Below are positions 43,389 through 51,470 of a stretch of 64,000 nucleotides of DNA, in pieces. The notes under the pieces were generated by a model. It was not told the DNA's origin and made no database searches. It saw nothing but the letters and a program-made list of their open reading frames with translations. The position numbers and the translations under genes are program-made. The stretch's first letter is position 1. Every line of letters starts with the position of its first letter. This DNA comes from Palsa-295 sp963785585 (GTDB lineage: Bacteria > Acidobacteriota > Terriglobia > Acidiferrales > UBA7541): NCBI GenBank assembly GCA_963785585.1, contig CAWAVW010000003.1:248001-312000 (forward strand). Reading direction: 5' to 3'.

Positions 43389-44438
43389 ATGCACGTTTAT
43401 CAAGTCGATCCGACGACGGACGCCCGGTGGAGTGAGCTAATCAACCGGCATCCCTGCGCGTCTGTTTTTCAAACCCCCGCATGGCTCGAAGCTCTCCGCC
43501 GCACCTATGACTATCAGTCGCTGGTCTTCACCACTTCACCGCCCACCGGGCCTCTCGAAAACGGCTTGGTGTTCGCCCGAATTCATAGTTGGGTCACCGG
43601 ACGCAGGCTCGTCTCGCTCCCGTTCTCCGATCATTGTGAGCCCCTCTGCACCGACCGCCAGGAGCTGATATTCCTTCTGCGCTATCTTCAATCGGAATTG
43701 TCTGCCGAAAAATGGAAATACATTGAGGCCCGCCCGGCCGCTTGGGATCTCGGCGGCTTGGGCGATGGCGTTCAATTTCTTCCCGGCGCGAATTACTCGC
43801 TGCACGTTCTCGATCTCCGTCCGAGCCTCGCGAGTATTCTGAGCGGTCTGCACAAGGATTCGGTTCAACGGCGGATTCGACACGCGGATCGCGCGGGTCT
43901 CGTCGAAAAGTGTGGCCGCTCCGAAGAGCTTGTCGATCAGTTTTACCGGCTCTTTGTCGTCACCCGGAAACGCCACCAGATTCCGCCGATTCCGCATTCC
44001 TGGTTTCGGAATCTGATTCAATGCCTGGGCTCCGCCATCGAAATCAGAATGGCGTACAAAGCCGGTATCCCGGTCGCTGGCATCGTCACCCTGCGCTTCA
44101 AAGATATTCTGTATTTTAAATACGGCTGCTCCGACGCGCGTTACAACAACCTCGGCGCCACGCCGTGGCTCTTGTGGCGCGCGATTGTTGACGCCAAATC
44201 TGCCGGCGCTACCTCGTTCGACATGGGACGCACGCTCAACAGCAATGACGGCCTGCTCGCCTTCAAGAATCATTGGGTCCCAAATCCAACTCAGCTCGTT
44301 TACTGGCAGTATCCCTACACGTCCGCGTTCGAATTAGTCGAGGATTGGAAGCTGCAAACGGCGAACCGCGTCTTCTCCCATATGCCCAATTGGATGTTGA
44401 AAGTCGCCGGCAATCTGGCCTATCGCCATATCGGATAG
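43389..44438 (+). CDS. FemAB-like protein of the PEP-CTERM/XrtA type
   Basis: A 349-aa protein (376 if ATG 43308 is used). Features: MHVYQVDPTTDARWSELINR and PCASVFQTPAWLEALRRTYDY at the N-terminus, LVSLPFSDHCEPL, LHKDSVQRRIRHADRAGL, then the second GNAT half with RMAYKAGIPVAGIVTLRF, FKYGCSDARYNNLGATPWLLW and FDMGRTLNSNDGLLAFKNHW. This fits the FemAB-related family that accompanies exosortases. It would attach an amino acid or acyl group to a lipid-linked sugar. The exosortase gene follows 48 bases later, supporting the link. Confidence 0.83.
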   Translation: MHVYQVDPTTDARWSELINRHPCASVFQTPAWLEALRRTYDYQSLVFTTSPPTGPLENGLVFARIHSWVTGRRLVSLPFSDHCEPLCTDRQELIFLLRYLQSELSAEKWKYIEARPAAWDLGGLGDGVQFLPGANYSLHVLDLRPSLASILSGLHKDSVQRRIRHADRAGLVEKCGRSEELVDQFYRLFVVTRKRHQIPPIPHSWFRNLIQCLGSAIEIRMAYKAGIPVAGIVTLRFKDILYFKYGCSDARYNNLGATPWLLWRAIVDAKSAGATSFDMGRTLNSNDGLLAFKNHWVPNPTQLVYWQYPYTSAFELVEDWKLQTANRVFSHMPNWMLKVAGNLAYRHIG

Positions 44439-44486
44439 CAACGTCCGCCGGTCCATCCCCGGTTTGTTACTCTATTCTTCGATCCC

Positions 44487-45428
44487 ATGGATTCCTCCCA
44501 CAAAATAATCGAGCTCTCCGGTGCGGCAGCCGCCCGCTCGGACCGCGTGGCGCTTCGCTGGCTGGTGTTCGCGGCCCTGGCGATTTTGCCATTTCTTGTT
44601 GCGGCGGATCTTGCCCGCGCGCTCGCCGCGATGGTCCTTGGCAACGACACGTTCTCGCAAATTCCTCTCATACCCGCCGTAAGCCTCTATCTCATTCACT
44701 CGAATCGTAAAAAAATATTCTCGAGCGTTTCGTTTAGCTGCATGGCGGGCGCAGCGTTGATCGCTTTGGGCCTTTTGGCCGTGATGTTAGCGAAGCTCGA
44801 CGTCTCCCAGCTCTCGTCCGCGAACCAGGGCAGTCTTTTCGTTTTCGGCATTGTGCTCTTCTGGATGGGCTGCTTCGCGCTGCTGTTCGGGGCGGCGGCC
44901 TTCCGCTGTGCTCTTTTTCCGCTTTTGTTTTTGTTCTTCGCAATCCCCATTCCGGAGCCGCTGCTTTCGAGCATCGTTTCCTTCCTCCAGCATCAAAGCG
45001 CCAACGCCGCCGAAGGTTTTTTCCACGTTGCCGGTGTTCCGTACTTGCGGAAAGACTTAACTTTCGATTTGCCCGGCGTCACGATTCTCGTCGCCGAGGA
45101 ATGCAGCGGCATTCGCTCCACGCTGGCGCTTCTCATCACCACGGTTCTCGCCGGCTATTTGTTCCTTCACACCAACTGGCGCCGGTGGCTCCTCGTCCTT
45201 GTCGTCGTTCCCGTCGCCATTGTAAAGAACGGACTGCGCATCGCCGGCCTCTCCACTCTCGCCGTTTACGTGAATCCCGGTTTCCTCACCGGGCCGCTTC
45301 ACCATCGCGGCGGCATCGTTTTCTTCATGATCGCCCTGGTCCCCATGGCCTTGCTGCTCATCTACTTCGAAAGAAGCGAACGGCGGCAGCGCGAGCTCGC
45401 AAAAGCTTCGTTGAGTGCGTCCTCATGA
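44487..45428 (+). CDS. Exosortase (XrtA-like)
   Basis: A 313-aa multipass membrane protein with about eight helices. The exosortase catalytic triad is readable: VAEECSGIRS (Cys206), VKNGLRI (Arg251) and LHHRGGIVFF (His272/His273). It would cut proteins with a PEP-CTERM-type tail and help attach or release them at the cell surface. There is no fused or adjacent EpsI (DUF3485) domain, and no PEP-CTERM protein is encoded in the window, so its substrates must lie elsewhere. It overlaps rfbC by 4 bases (ATGA). Confidence 0.9.
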   Translation: MDSSHKIIELSGAAAARSDRVALRWLVFAALAILPFLVAADLARALAAMVLGNDTFSQIPLIPAVSLYLIHSNRKKIFSSVSFSCMAGAALIALGLLAVMLAKLDVSQLSSANQGSLFVFGIVLFWMGCFALLFGAAAFRCALFPLLFLFFAIPIPEPLLSSIVSFLQHQSANAAEGFFHVAGVPYLRKDLTFDLPGVTILVAEECSGIRSTLALLITTVLAGYLFLHTNWRRWLLVLVVVPVAIVKNGLRIAGLSTLAVYVNPGFLTGPLHHRGGIVFFMIALVPMALLLIYFERSERRQRELAKASLSASS

Positions 45429-45961
45429 ACTTTCATAAGACGAAACTTCCGGGGGTTTTCAAAATCCAACTCGAGCGCAAATCCGACGAGCGCGGATTTT
45501 TTGCCCGCACGTGGTGCAGAGATGAGTTCGCGGGCCACGGTTTGAACTCGACCCTCATCCAGTCCAGCATTTCCTTCAACGCCAGGAAGGGAACTCTTCG
45601 CGGCATGCACTATCAGGCCGCGCCCTTCGCCGAAACGAAAGTGGTTCGCTGCACCCAGGGCGCCCTGTACGACGTCGTTCTCGATTTGCGTCCGGATTCG
45701 CCGACTTTCAAGCAATGGATCTCCGCTGAATTGACTGCCGCAAATCGCGACATGCTCTATATTCCCGAGGGTTGCGCGCACGGTTTTCTTACGCTGGCCG
45801 ATGAAACCGAAATCCTCTACCAAATGTCTCAGGTCTATCACGCCCCATCGGCGCGCGGCGTCCGCTGGAACGATCCGGCTTTCGCCATCGATTGGCCCGC
45901 CGCTGTGGAAGTCATTGCCGACCGCGACCGAACCTATCCCGACTTTCGCGCCAACCCATGA
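45425..45961 (+). CDS. rfbC: dTDP-4-dehydrorhamnose 3,5-epimerase (RmlC)
   Basis: A 178-aa cupin enzyme. Typical RmlC residues: RKSDERGFFARTWCRDEF, QSSISFNARKGTLRGMHYQ (catalytic His in MHYQ), GALYDVVLDLRPDSPTF, LYIPEGCAHGFLTL and YPDFRANP at the end. It converts dTDP-4-keto-6-deoxyglucose to the L-lyxo epimer on the way to rhamnose or a related sugar. RmlA, RmlB and RmlD are not in the window, so these steps must be supplied elsewhere or the enzyme has a variant substrate. ATGA overlap on both sides shows coupling to exosortase and the DUF4910 gene. Confidence 0.93.
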   Translation: MNFHKTKLPGVFKIQLERKSDERGFFARTWCRDEFAGHGLNSTLIQSSISFNARKGTLRGMHYQAAPFAETKVVRCTQGALYDVVLDLRPDSPTFKQWISAELTAANRDMLYIPEGCAHGFLTLADETEILYQMSQVYHAPSARGVRWNDPAFAIDWPAAVEVIADRDRTYPDFRANP

Positions 45962-47268
45962 GCCTCCTCGTCGATTTCGATAATCAATCTTCGGCGCAGA
46001 TGGGCGCCTCTCTCCACCAGTTCGCCGCCGAACTCTACCCGATTTGCCGCAGCATCACCGGCGACGGAATTCGTCGCACTCTCGAATTGATTTCGGCGCA
46101 GATTCCGCTAAAACTCACGAACGTCCCGACCGGTACACCGGTCTTCGATTGGACTGTTCCGAAAGAGTGGAATATCCGCGGCGCTTACATCAACGGCCCG
46201 GACGGCAAGCGCATCGTCGATTTTCACGATCACAGCCTCCACGTTTTGAATTACAGCACTCCCATCGATGCCAGGCTCTCGCTTGAGCAGCTAAAGCCTC
46301 ACCTGTTTTCGCTGCCCGATCATCCGGATTGGATTCCGTACCGCACCTCGTACTACCAGGAAAACTGGGGCTTCTGCCTGCCGCACAACCTGCTTCTTTC
46401 GCTGAAAGAAGGGAACTACGAAGTAAAAATCGATTCCACTCTCGCCGACGGCAGCCTCACCTACGGAGAGTTCTTCCTGCCGGGCGAATCGACCGAAGAA
46501 GTTTTATTCTCCTGCCATGCCTGCCATCCGTCGCTCGCGAACGATAATCTTTCCGGCATTACCGTTGCCACCCATCTCGCCCGGTTTTTGTCGGGTCGCA
46601 AGCTGCGCTACTCCTATCGATTCCTTTTTCTCCCCGGTACGATCGGTGCCATCGCCTGGCTCGCTCAAAATCAAAAAATGGCGCATCGCGTTCGCGCCGG
46701 CATGGTTCTCACCTGCATCGGCGACGCCGCCGGATTTCATTACAAAAAGAGCCGCCACGGGAACGCCGAAATCGATCGCGCCGCCGCATGCGTTCTCAGC
46801 CACTGCGGCGAACCGTTCGAGCTTTTGAATTTCTCTCCGGACGGCTACGACGAACGCCAGTACGGCTCGCCCGGCTTTAATCTTCCCGTCGGATGCTTGA
46901 TGCGCAGCGTGTGGGGCAAATTCCCCGAGTACCACACTTCGGCCGACAATCTTTCGTTCATCAAACCGGCGCAACTCGCGAAGTCTCTGCGCGTCTTAAC
47001 CGCCGTCGTGGACGTACTGGAAGGGAACCGGCGTTACAGGAATCTCAATCCGTTTTGTGAACCGCAGCTCGGAAAGCGAAATCTCTACCGCGCCGGCGAA
47101 GGGAACGCAACCGCCGCCCAAATGTCCGCTCGTCTCTGGACTTTAAATCTTTCCGACGGCGACCACTCCTTGCTCGATATCGCCGAGCGATCGGGCCTTC
47201 CTTTTGCCGCCGTCCGCGAAGCGGCCGACGTCCTGCAGTCCGCCGGACTTTTGGCGAAAGTGGAGTGA
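45958..47268 (+). CDS. DUF4910-family M28-aminopeptidase-like protein
   Basis: A 436-aa protein of the DUF4910 family. Motifs: LYPICRSITGDGIRRTLELI near the N-terminus, VPKEWNIRGAYINGPDGKRI, then SCHACHPSLANDNLSG (HxD-type metal site with Asp/Asn), FLFLPGTIGAIAWL and EYHTSADNLSFI (metal His). A C-terminal winged-helix-like part starts near residue 375. These proteins occur in polysaccharide loci and look like peptidases. It could act on an amide-linked substituent of the glycan, which would fit the ATP-grasp and FemAB-like genes. Activity not established. Confidence 0.82.
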   Translation: MSLLVDFDNQSSAQMGASLHQFAAELYPICRSITGDGIRRTLELISAQIPLKLTNVPTGTPVFDWTVPKEWNIRGAYINGPDGKRIVDFHDHSLHVLNYSTPIDARLSLEQLKPHLFSLPDHPDWIPYRTSYYQENWGFCLPHNLLLSLKEGNYEVKIDSTLADGSLTYGEFFLPGESTEEVLFSCHACHPSLANDNLSGITVATHLARFLSGRKLRYSYRFLFLPGTIGAIAWLAQNQKMAHRVRAGMVLTCIGDAAGFHYKKSRHGNAEIDRAAACVLSHCGEPFELLNFSPDGYDERQYGSPGFNLPVGCLMRSVWGKFPEYHTSADNLSFIKPAQLAKSLRVLTAVVDVLEGNRRYRNLNPFCEPQLGKRNLYRAGEGNATAAQMSARLWTLNLSDGDHSLLDIAERSGLPFAAVREAADVLQSAGLLAKVE

Positions 47269-47351
47269 ATGCCGCCCGCGCGGCCCCACGACTCCTCGCC
47301 GCCGACCAATTAGTGGAAATACTTTTCCACGGAATCCCTATTCGCGCCCGG

Positions 47352-47364
47352 TTTGGCAGCCAAA
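47352..47364 (+). promoter_or_regulatory. Palindrome TTTGGC-A-GCCAAA
   Basis: Perfect 6-bp arms with one central base. Its centre is about 135 bases upstream of the start predicted from the sigma-54-like site at 47467, so it could be an activator site. It does not resemble the palindrome at 6471, so if both are real they bind different proteins. Confidence 0.35.
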
Positions 47365-47466
47365 GCACTCATTTCCACCCTCTCGCGACGAGCAGCTAAA
47401 CCTAATTATTTCATATCTTTATAGCGATTTTGCCAGGCCGTTTTCAGGATGGAACACCCCTCACTT

Positions 47467-47481
47467 TGGAACGTTGATTGC
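47467..47481 (+). promoter_or_regulatory. Near-consensus sigma-54 promoter (TGGAAC-N5-TTGC)
   Basis: TGGAAC, five bases, TTGC: one mismatch to TGGCAC-N5-TTGC and correct spacing of GG and GC. Initiation would fall near 47493, giving a leader of about 200 bases that contains the hairpins and terminator described here. Confidence 0.5.
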
Positions 47482-47512
47482 GAAGCTCAGGTAATGGAAA
47501 CTAGCCCCATAT

Positions 47513-47544
47513 GTGAGTCTAAGGGCGGTAGCCCATCTACTCAC
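47513..47544 (+). promoter_or_regulatory. Two-part hairpin in leader RNA
   Basis: GTGAGT pairs with ACTCAC and, inside a symmetric 4x4 internal loop, GGGC pairs with GCCC around a GGTA tetraloop. It lies just before the antiterminator-like stem. NusG-paralogue LoaP is known to recognise an RNA hairpin upstream of terminators; this hairpin could play that part, by analogy only. Confidence 0.5.
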
Positions 47545-47579
47545 TTCGCCGGAACCGCGAATTTTCACGTCCGGCCGAA
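47545..47579 (+). promoter_or_regulatory. Antiterminator-like stem
   Basis: TTCGCCGG (47545-47552) can pair with CCGGCCGAA (47571-47579) with one bulged C, over eight pairs. The right arm contains CCGAA, which is also the left arm of the terminator, so only one of the two structures can form at a time. Confidence 0.5.
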
Positions 47580-47596
47580 ACAAATTCGGTTTTTTT
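47575..47596 (+). terminator. Rho-independent terminator
   Basis: CCGAA, five-base loop (ACAAA), TTCGG, then seven T at 47590-47596. It is the only clean intrinsic terminator I found in the window and lies 95 bases upstream of the methyltransferase start, within the long operon rather than at its end. Confidence 0.75.
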
Positions 47597-47690
47597 CGCG
47601 GCGTAACCGCCTTGTTTCTAGCGGCATTTCCGGGCCGCGCTTCATGGCAGCCTCGAACTCGAATCCCTGAAAGGGCGCCCGATCGACCTT

Positions 47691-48962
47691 ATGTCCACTT
47701 CCACCATGGCCTCTGAAACAGCCGAGCAGATTGTCACGGCCGCTTGCCGTTTTTGCGGCGCTCCCCTTCGCAAGACCTTCGTCGATCTGGCCATGTCGCC
47801 GCTCTGCGAGAGCTTCCCATCGGCCGCCGAACTCAATCGCGGCGAGGTGTATTACCCGCTCCACGCCTACGTCTGTGAGCAATGCTTTCTCGTCCAGCTC
47901 GAGCAGTACGAATCCCCCGAAAATATTTTTAGCGACTACGCGTATTTCTCATCCTTCTCCGATTCCTGGCTGAAGCACGCCGAAACCTACTGCAACAAAA
48001 TGAAATCGCGGCTCCATCTCAACGAAAAAAGCCTCGTCGTTGAAGTCGCCAGCAACGACGGCTACCTCCTCCAATATTTCGTCAAGCAAAACGTTCCGGT
48101 GCTCGGCATCGAACCTGCCGCCAACGTTGCCAAAGTTGCCGTCGAAAAGGGCGTCAACACCCTCGTAAAATTTTTCGGCACGCAGTTGGCTAAAGAACTC
48201 GTCGTCGCGGGCCGCGCCGCCGACCTCGTCCTCGGCAACAACGTTCTCGCGCAGGTTCCCGATCTGAATGACTTTGTCGAAGGCTTGAAGATTTTGCTCA
48301 AGCCCGAAGGCGTCCTCACCCTCGAATTTCCGCACTTGCTGAAGCTGATGGAGCTCAACGAATTCGACACCATCTACCACGAACACTTCTCCTACTTTTC
48401 GATGCTTACCACGGTTCGCATCCTCGAAGCGCACGGCCTGAAAGTTTTCGACGTCGAGGAGCTTGCCTCTCATGGCGGCTCGCTGCGTGTTTTCGCCGCC
48501 CGCGCCGAATCAAAATCGCATTCGCTCTCGCCCAAAGTTCAGGAAGTGATCGCCCAGGAAAAGAAAGCCGCGCTCGATTCCATCGCGGGTTACGACCACT
48601 TTGCCTCGCAGGTCAAACAAACCAAGTGGACCCTTGTGGAATTTCTGCTCGCCGCCGCCCGCGACGGCAAAACCGTCGCCGGATATGGCGCCCCCGGCAA
48701 AAGCGCCACCCTCCTCAATTACTGCGGCATCGGCAAAGACATGATCCAGTACACCGTCGATCGCAGCCCCTATAAACAGGGCCGTTTTCTCCCCGGCACG
48801 CATATTCCGATTTTTCATCCGGACAAAATAAAAGAGACCAAGCCGGATTACGTCGTCATTCTTCCCTGGAATCTCAAAGACGAAATCGTCAGCCAGTTGC
48901 AATACATCCGCGAATGGGGCGGCCGGTTTGTCGTCCCCATCCCGAAGGTTGCCATCCTGTGA
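47691..48962 (+). CDS. Sugar C-methyltransferase (TylC3/NovU-like)
   Basis: A 423-aa protein with three parts: an N-terminal zinc-binding domain with CRFCG and CEQC (about residues 19-65), a SAM-dependent methyltransferase core (VVEVASNDGYLLQYF, GIEPAANVAKVA, LVLGNNVLAQVPDLNDF, LTLEFPHLLKLM, YHEHFSYFS) and a C-terminal domain (VAGYGAPGKSATLLNYC, VILPWNLKDEI). This is the layout of C-methyltransferases that act on keto-deoxy NDP-sugars. ATG 47691 is used; ATG 47706 is possible. It starts the block behind the internal terminator and precedes RfbF. Confidence 0.93.
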   Translation: MSTSTMASETAEQIVTAACRFCGAPLRKTFVDLAMSPLCESFPSAAELNRGEVYYPLHAYVCEQCFLVQLEQYESPENIFSDYAYFSSFSDSWLKHAETYCNKMKSRLHLNEKSLVVEVASNDGYLLQYFVKQNVPVLGIEPAANVAKVAVEKGVNTLVKFFGTQLAKELVVAGRAADLVLGNNVLAQVPDLNDFVEGLKILLKPEGVLTLEFPHLLKLMELNEFDTIYHEHFSYFSMLTTVRILEAHGLKVFDVEELASHGGSLRVFAARAESKSHSLSPKVQEVIAQEKKAALDSIAGYDHFASQVKQTKWTLVEFLLAAARDGKTVAGYGAPGKSATLLNYCGIGKDMIQYTVDRSPYKQGRFLPGTHIPIFHPDKIKETKPDYVVILPWNLKDEIVSQLQYIREWGGRFVVPIPKVAIL

Positions 48963-48984
48963 CCGCTGGACGCAGAGGTGAACT

Positions 48985-49806
48985 GTGAAAGTCGTTCTAT
49001 TTTGCGGTGGCGCCGGCATGCGCTTGCGCGGCTTCAATGACGACATTCCCAAACCGATGGTCACCATCGGCACGCGCCCCATCCTCTGGCATTTGATGAA
49101 GTATTATGCGCACTTCGGCCACAAAGACTTCATCCTCTGCCTCGGCTACAAAGGCAACTCGATCAAAGATTATTTTCTGCATTACGACGAATCCGTTTCC
49201 AACGACTTTGTCTGGTCGCAGGGCGGCAAGCAGATCGAATTCATCAGCCGCGATATCGACGATTGGCGCATCACCTTCGTCGAAACCGGTGCGAGTTCCA
49301 ATCTCGGCGAACGCCTGAAAGCCGTCGAGCCCTATCTGCAGGGCGAAGAATTCTTCCTCGCCAACTACAGTGACGGCCTCACCGATCTCCCGTTGCCCGA
49401 TATGCTCGAAAAATTTCAAAACAGCAACGCCATCGCCTCGCTCTTGCTCGTGCAACCTACCGCCAGCTTCGACATCGTTCGCACCGGTCCCGACGGCCGC
49501 GTCTCCAACGTCGTCGCTCTCGACGCCAGCGACATCTGGATCAACGGCGGCTTCTTCGCCATGCGCCGCGAAATATTTCAATACATTCGCCAGGGCGAGG
49601 AACTCGTCCGCGAACCGTTCCAGCGGCTCATCGAACGCAACGCCCTGCTCGCCTACAAATGCCCGGGCTTCTGGCAGTGCATGGACACCTTCAAAGACAA
49701 AGAGCGCCTGGAAGTCTTGAACAACACCACCGCTCCCTGGAAAGTTTGGAGCCCTTCCGCGCAAACCGCTTCGAATGGTGACAAAACGGTCCCGGTTCAG
49801 AAATGA
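48985..49806 (+). CDS. rfbF: Glucose-1-phosphate cytidylyltransferase (RfbF)
   Basis: A 273-aa nucleotidyltransferase. MKVVLFCGGAGMRLRGFNDDIPKPMV is the nucleotide-binding opening with the Lys of IPKPM, followed by LCLGYKGNSIKDYF, GERLKAVEPYL, ANYSDGLTDLPL and GFWQCMDTFKDK. It makes CDP-glucose, the entry to CDP-linked deoxy and branched sugars. No CDP-glucose 4,6-dehydratase (RfbG) is adjacent; the SDR at 51471 might fill that role or another. GTG start at 48985; overlaps the next gene by 4 bases. Confidence 0.93.
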   Translation: MKVVLFCGGAGMRLRGFNDDIPKPMVTIGTRPILWHLMKYYAHFGHKDFILCLGYKGNSIKDYFLHYDESVSNDFVWSQGGKQIEFISRDIDDWRITFVETGASSNLGERLKAVEPYLQGEEFFLANYSDGLTDLPLPDMLEKFQNSNAIASLLLVQPTASFDIVRTGPDGRVSNVVALDASDIWINGGFFAMRREIFQYIRQGEELVREPFQRLIERNALLAYKCPGFWQCMDTFKDKERLEVLNNTTAPWKVWSPSAQTASNGDKTVPVQK

Positions 49807-50456
49807 TCCATTTCGGATTCGGCGCTCCGCAATCCCATCCGCTGCAAATTCTCTGTCTCGGCGCTCACTCCGACGACATTGAAATCGGCTGCGGTGCCAG
49901 TATTCTTCGCCTCGCGGCGGAATATCCGTCGGCGCAATTTCATTGGGTCGTTTTTAGCGCCACCGGCGTTCGGGAAGCGGAAGCCCGCCGCGGCTGCGCG
50001 CTCTTCGTCAAGTCCGCCGCACCCGGCAGCCCGCTGCTGAAATCGTTTCAAGACGGATTCTTGCCTTTTGCGGGCGCCGAAGTGAAAAAAGCGTTCGAAG
50101 ATCTAAAGCGCGCGGTTTCCCCGGACCTCGTGTTCACGCACAACCGCAAAGACGCGCACCAGGATCATCGTTTGCTCGCCGAACTCACCTGGAATACTTT
50201 CCGCGATCACTCGATCCTGGAATACGAAATTCCAAAGTACGACGGCGACATGGGCCAGCCCAACGTTTTCATTCCGGTAACCGCTGAAACGGCCCAGGCC
50301 AAAGTCCGCCACATCATGGACGCCTTCGAATCGCAGCGCGCCAAACGCTGGTTCCAGCCCGAAACCTTCATGTCGCTGATGCGCCTCCGCGGCATGGAAT
50401 CGAATTCGCCCAGCGGATACGCCGAGGCCTTCTACGGCCGCAAGATCGTTTTGTAG
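49803..50456 (+). CDS. PIG-L family deacetylase
   Basis: A 217-aa zinc deacetylase of the PIG-L/LmbE family. ILCLGAHSDDIEIGCG holds the AHxDD motif (about residues 18-26) and VFTHNRKDAHQDHRLLAEL the HxxH part. It probably removes an acetyl group from an amino sugar or its nucleotide form. Start ATG overlaps the RfbF stop (ATGA). Confidence 0.92.
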   Translation: MIHFGFGAPQSHPLQILCLGAHSDDIEIGCGASILRLAAEYPSAQFHWVVFSATGVREAEARRGCALFVKSAAPGSPLLKSFQDGFLPFAGAEVKKAFEDLKRAVSPDLVFTHNRKDAHQDHRLLAELTWNTFRDHSILEYEIPKYDGDMGQPNVFIPVTAETAQAKVRHIMDAFESQRAKRWFQPETFMSLMRLRGMESNSPSGYAEAFYGRKIVL

Positions 50457-50504
50457 CAAACGGGAACACGCACCAACGGACCTGCCAGGAAGGAGTTTTC
50501 AGCA

Positions 50505-51431
50505 ATGGACCTATTCATCGATTCGAAAATGACCGACGACCAGCGCCGCGAAGAGCTCTACCGCGGCTCCATCTTCGTCTATTCACCCTCGCCCAACGCC
50601 CTGAAGCTTTGCGATTTTGCGCGCGAACTGGTCGAAGGATTTTTCAAGCCCAACGATCCGCGCAGGATTCACGAAAAAATGGCCGTCGAGCGCTGCGTCG
50701 AAATTCTCGCCGAGCTGAAACCGAAATTCATTCATCACGCCCGCTCGAAGGAATTAATCCAGGGCCTCCTCGCCGAGCGCGGCTGCGATCTCTCGAAGAC
50801 CTACTTCGACGTCCCGCGCCTGCGCACCGCCTTTCCGTCCGACTATCTTTCCTCCGGCATCGCCTATGCCTTTCATCCCCATCGCGATACTTGGTATTCC
50901 GCGCCTTTCTCCCAGATCAACTGGTGGATGCCGGTGTACGACGTCTGCCCGGACAACATCATGGCCTTCCATCCGCGCTACTGGTACGAACCGCTGCCGA
51001 ACACCTCGAACACCTACAATTATTACGAGTGGAATCGCCAGAATCGCCAGAGCGCCGCGCAGCACGTGAAGGCAGACACGCGCGTTCAACCCCGCGCCAT
51101 CGTCGCTCCCGATCCCGATCCGCAGCTCCGCGTTGTCGCCAATGTCGGCGGCGCCATGCTCTTTTCCGCCGCCCAGCTCCATTCCACCGTGCCCAACACC
51201 AGCGGCCTCGCGCGTTACAGCATCGACTTCCGCACCGTCCATCTCGACGACGTCTGGAAAAAATCCGGCGCCCCCAATATCGATTCCGCCTGCACCGGCA
51301 CCACCATGCACGATTACATTCGCGCCACCGACTTCACCCACTTGCCAGACGAAGCCATGGCGCTCTACTTCGACGGCAGCGAACGCGAATTCGTCGCCTC
51401 GCCCGGCGCCGAGTCCGCGTCGAAGCGATAA
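50505..51431 (+). CDS. Phytanoyl-CoA-hydroxylase-like 2OG-Fe(II) oxygenase
   Basis: A 308-aa protein with the double-stranded beta-helix oxygenase pattern. IAYAFHPHRDTWYSAPF gives the HxD metal pair, and QLHSTVPNTSGLARYSIDFRTVHLDD gives the distal His and the 2-oxoglutarate Arg. The N-terminal region FDVPRLRTAFPSDYLSSG is also typical. It would hydroxylate or oxidise a sugar or lipid. AAGGAG ribosome site 9 bases before ATG. Confidence 0.83.
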   Translation: MDLFIDSKMTDDQRREELYRGSIFVYSPSPNALKLCDFARELVEGFFKPNDPRRIHEKMAVERCVEILAELKPKFIHHARSKELIQGLLAERGCDLSKTYFDVPRLRTAFPSDYLSSGIAYAFHPHRDTWYSAPFSQINWWMPVYDVCPDNIMAFHPRYWYEPLPNTSNTYNYYEWNRQNRQSAAQHVKADTRVQPRAIVAPDPDPQLRVVANVGGAMLFSAAQLHSTVPNTSGLARYSIDFRTVHLDDVWKKSGAPNIDSACTGTTMHDYIRATDFTHLPDEAMALYFDGSEREFVASPGAESASKR

Positions 51432-51470
51432 GCTAGGTCGAATTTGCAATCCTAACGGGAGACTCACAGC

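Larger units (their letters stand above)
47269..47690 (+). other. Internal control region before the second biosynthetic block
   Basis: 422 bases without a gene, the largest gap in the window. It holds a 6-bp palindrome (47352-47364), an AT-rich stretch (about 47400-47440), a near-consensus sigma-54 site (47467-47481), two stem-loops (47513-47544, 47545-47579) and a rho-independent terminator (47575-47596). The features lie in the order expected of a promoter plus attenuated leader for the methyltransferase gene at 47691. Confidence 0.6.

Noticed and set aside
47493..47620. Match to a known riboswitch or ribozyme (c-di-GMP, SAM, hammerhead)
   Set aside because: I looked for the conserved cores of these classes in the leader and found none; only the terminator/antiterminator architecture is supported.
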